A stretch of 64,000 nt of DNA, from positions 124,001 to 188,000 of the forward strand of contig NZ_JAHKSI010000001.1 of assembly GCF_019720915.1 (NCBI RefSeq), written 5' to 3'. Below are positions 62,599-64,000 of this stretch, one piece after another. Both the position numbers and the translations under genes were made by a program. Each line of letters starts with the position of its first letter. Within the stretch, counting starts at the first letter, position 1. This stretch comes from Alkalihalobacillus sp. TS-13 (GTDB taxonomy: Bacteria; Bacillota; Bacilli; Bacillales; Fictibacillaceae). The notes beneath the pieces were generated by a model. The model worked only from the letters and a program-made list of their open reading frames with translations. It had not been told where the DNA came from and did not search any database.

Positions 62599-62840
62599 AA
62601 TTCCCCCTCTCAAAAAATATCGCTATTTTAATTGTAGTTACACCGAAATTATTTTAGAACGATTAGGTTGTGTCAAAGAACTTAAAAAAGAGTTAGAAGG
62701 GAATCAAAAGTTTATACAGAAGATATATATCGTTCCAAATTCAGTGGAAAAGGGTGTGGTGCTTATGGTACGTCTTAATCTTTCTATCTCTCGTTTCTTT
62801 AGACCAGCTATAAAACAATTCAAAGGATGGGATCACACCT

Positions 62841-63392
62841 ATGATCACTGGGTTAAAAGTAGAACTACGGCCTGTGTCACTTGAAGACTTCAAAAGAACG
62901 TATGGATGGCTGAACGATGAGGAAACCGCAAAATTGGAAGCAGACAGTGGATTCTTTCGCCATAGTCATGTACCTATTGAAAAAATCGAAGACGATTATG
63001 AGAAAGCAATTAAGAAATTGGATAAACGTGAGGTTGGAGAATTCTCCATTTATACGCTGGGAGACAGACCAAAACATATTGGGTTGATCGGGTACCGCGA
63101 ACTGAATATTGTTTCAAGGCGATGTACGGTAGGTATTGGAATCGGGGCTAAAGAGTACTGGGGTCAAGGTTATGGAACAGATGCTATGAAAACACTTATT
63201 CATTATTTGTTTCAGACAATGAATTTGAACCGTGTACAGCTCGATACCTGGAGTGGAAACGTACAAGCTATACGTTCTTATGAAAAGTGCGGTTTTGTGG
63301 TGGAAGGACGACTGAGGAAGGATGCCTTTATCGATGGGAACTATTATGACACCATCGTGATGGGCTTATTAAAAGAAGAATTCCAATATTAA
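62841..63392 (+). CDS. GNAT-family N-acetyltransferase (RimJ/RimL type)
   Basis: The 183-residue protein has the GNAT core at about residues 80-160: VGIGIGAKEYWGQGYGTDAM (acetyl-CoA loop Q/RxxGxG/A), then NLNRVQLDTWSGNVQAIRSY and EKCGFVVEGRLRKDAF. This is the RimJ/RimL/SpeG-like layout that acetylates protein N-termini, ribosomal proteins or polyamines. The ATG at 62841 has only a weakly placed AAAGGATGGG before it. It stands alone and is followed by a terminator. Confidence 0.88.
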   Translation: MITGLKVELRPVSLEDFKRTYGWLNDEETAKLEADSGFFRHSHVPIEKIEDDYEKAIKKLDKREVGEFSIYTLGDRPKHIGLIGYRELNIVSRRCTVGIGIGAKEYWGQGYGTDAMKTLIHYLFQTMNLNRVQLDTWSGNVQAIRSYEKCGFVVEGRLRKDAFIDGNYYDTIVMGLLKEEFQY

Positions 63393-63409
63393 TAAATAAT
63401 ACAACCAAC

Positions 63410-63444
63410 AAAGAGGCTTATCCGATACCGGGTCAGCCTCTTTA
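63410..63444 (+). terminator. Terminator after the GNAT gene
   Basis: AAAGAGGCT (63410-63418) pairs with AGCCTCTTT (63435-63443). The stem ends in T3 with few further T. The A3 on the left would serve leftward transcription of the MFS remnant as well. Confidence 0.65.
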
Positions 63445-63516
63445 CTCATGTCACAAAAATAACTAACCTAAATAGACCTGAGCTGCGATCATCAATGCCA
63501 CTCAGGTTTTACATGT

Positions 63517-63663
63517 TTATATGTGCTCTGTTTCAGCAAGCAGGATGCGAAGGACAGCACTGATGATAACGGCAACAATGGCGAGTGCAGCAGTTAGCAT
63601 GAACGTATTGCCATATGGGTTGGAAGCTGATTCTTTAAGGGTCTCCCAGAAAAAACAGCTCAA
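63517..63663 (-). pseudogene. MFS drug-transporter remnant (last membrane helix)
   Basis: Read leftward, a 48-codon frame holds a linker and one helix, SASNPYGNTFMLTAALAIVA then VIISAVLRILLAETEHI, as at the C-terminus of DHA-type MFS exporters. No earlier helices are found before the upstream gene ends at 63680, so only the tail is left. The cupin-containing gene in front of it probably once controlled it. Confidence 0.5.
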
Positions 63664-63679
63664 TTAATGGATCTTTTAC

Positions 63680-64000
63680 TTATAGATGATTATAAGTGAT
63701 GACAAAGTGTAAGGTGGTTAGAGAGTCGGTCGGGTTGATATATTTATGCGGCCGATTTCCCGCAAACCGGATTGAATCGTGTTCTTCAAGATGATAGGTC
63801 TCTCCATCCATTTCCATGATCAATTCACCTGTCATGACCGCTACATATTCCATCACACCAGACGGATGTGCTTCTGAGAGATATTCACTGTCCGGTTTGA
63901 GGTATCCACGATAAAGCTCCATTGAACCCCGTGATTGAAACAAAGGTTCTGCCACCAAAACTTCATCAGAGCTGGCTATCTGCAGCCCCTTTTCCTTTCG
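63680..64000 (-). CDS. Cupin-domain protein, probable XRE-cupin regulator (cut by window edge)
   Basis: The frame stays open to the window edge (RKEKGLQIASSDEVLVAEPL at the cut). It encodes a cupin barrel: ELYRGYLKPDSEYLSEAHPS, GVMEYVAVMTGELIMEMDGE, HDSIRFAGNRPHKYINPTDS. This form of cupin sits at the C-terminus of XRE regulators in Bacillales, so the HTH is expected beyond the edge. The TTG at 63958 is inside the domain and is not the true start. A transporter remnant follows on the same strand. Confidence 0.75.
   Translation of the reverse strand, partial: RKEKGLQIASSDEVLVAEPLFQSRGSMELYRGYLKPDSEYLSEAHPSGVMEYVAVMTGELIMEMDGETYHLEEHDSIRFAGNRPHKYINPTDSLTTLHFVITYNHL

Noticed and set aside
62764..62883. 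39-codon frame before the GNAT gene
   Set aside because: No ribosome site and overlaps the GNAT start in another frame.

Overview
The window reads as a chromosomal segment of a spore-forming Bacillaceae (Bacillus-like) bacterium. The signs are a GerA-type spore germination operon, strong AAGGAGG-type ribosome sites with frequent GTG and TTG starts, candidate cre (CcpA) sites, a PhoP-box array before phoD, a ZTP riboswitch, and families typical of Bacillales (YhgE, YmaF, CBO0543, DUF2935, DinB). GC content is moderate to low by eye. I saw no rRNA, tRNA, insertion sequence, prophage or CRISPR array. Most of the window is accessory catabolism: several uptake-plus-degradation clusters, each with its own regulator, separated by terminators and decaying gene remnants.

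Layout. 0-6 kb: the end of a TetR regulator, a YhgE-type membrane protein, then an ornithine cyclodeaminase-family enzyme with an MHS-type transporter, divergent from an XRE-cupin regulator. 6-17 kb: a complete D-glucarate/galactarate operon (FCD-type GntR regulator, kdgD, 2-oxoglutarate-semialdehyde dehydrogenase, a three-gene TctCBA transporter, gudD, an Ldh-family dehydrogenase, garD). It has two matching operators over a sigma-A promoter and two cre candidates. 17-21 kb: a ger operon in the order A-C-B on the minus strand. 21-24 kb: small unrelated genes and two gene remnants.

24-37 kb: a LysR-controlled amino/imino-acid cluster. A 77-bp promoter module occurs twice, once before a sodium:alanine-type symporter and once before an operon. 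The operon encodes methylmalonate/malonate-semialdehyde dehydrogenase, a class III aminotransferase, a betaine-aldehyde-type dehydrogenase, a four-part HcnABC-like flavin/iron-sulfur dehydrogenase, a DapA-family lyase, an Asp/Glu-racemase-fold protein and an atypical SDR. It resembles the D-hydroxyproline route without the usual proline-racemase-type epimerase, and is the best candidate for an undescribed pathway. An alanine dehydrogenase remnant lies just behind it. 37-46 kb: an orphan sugar operon (ROK repressor, ABC importer without its own ATPase, two Gfo/Idh/MocA dehydrogenases, a TIM-barrel isomerase, a ROK kinase).

46-64 kb: a CBO0543 membrane protein; a short phosphoglycerate dehydrogenase behind a ZTP riboswitch and terminator; a deletion scar joining a TetR head to an ABC-exporter permease tail; an AbrB-type permease divergent from a LysR gene; small DinB, SnoaL and TetR genes; a PRD regulator with a UlaBA-type PTS; a PhoP-box-preceded phoD; YmaF; a duplicated DUF2935 protein; a GNAT acetyltransferase; and at the right edge an MFS transporter tail beside a partial cupin-containing gene.
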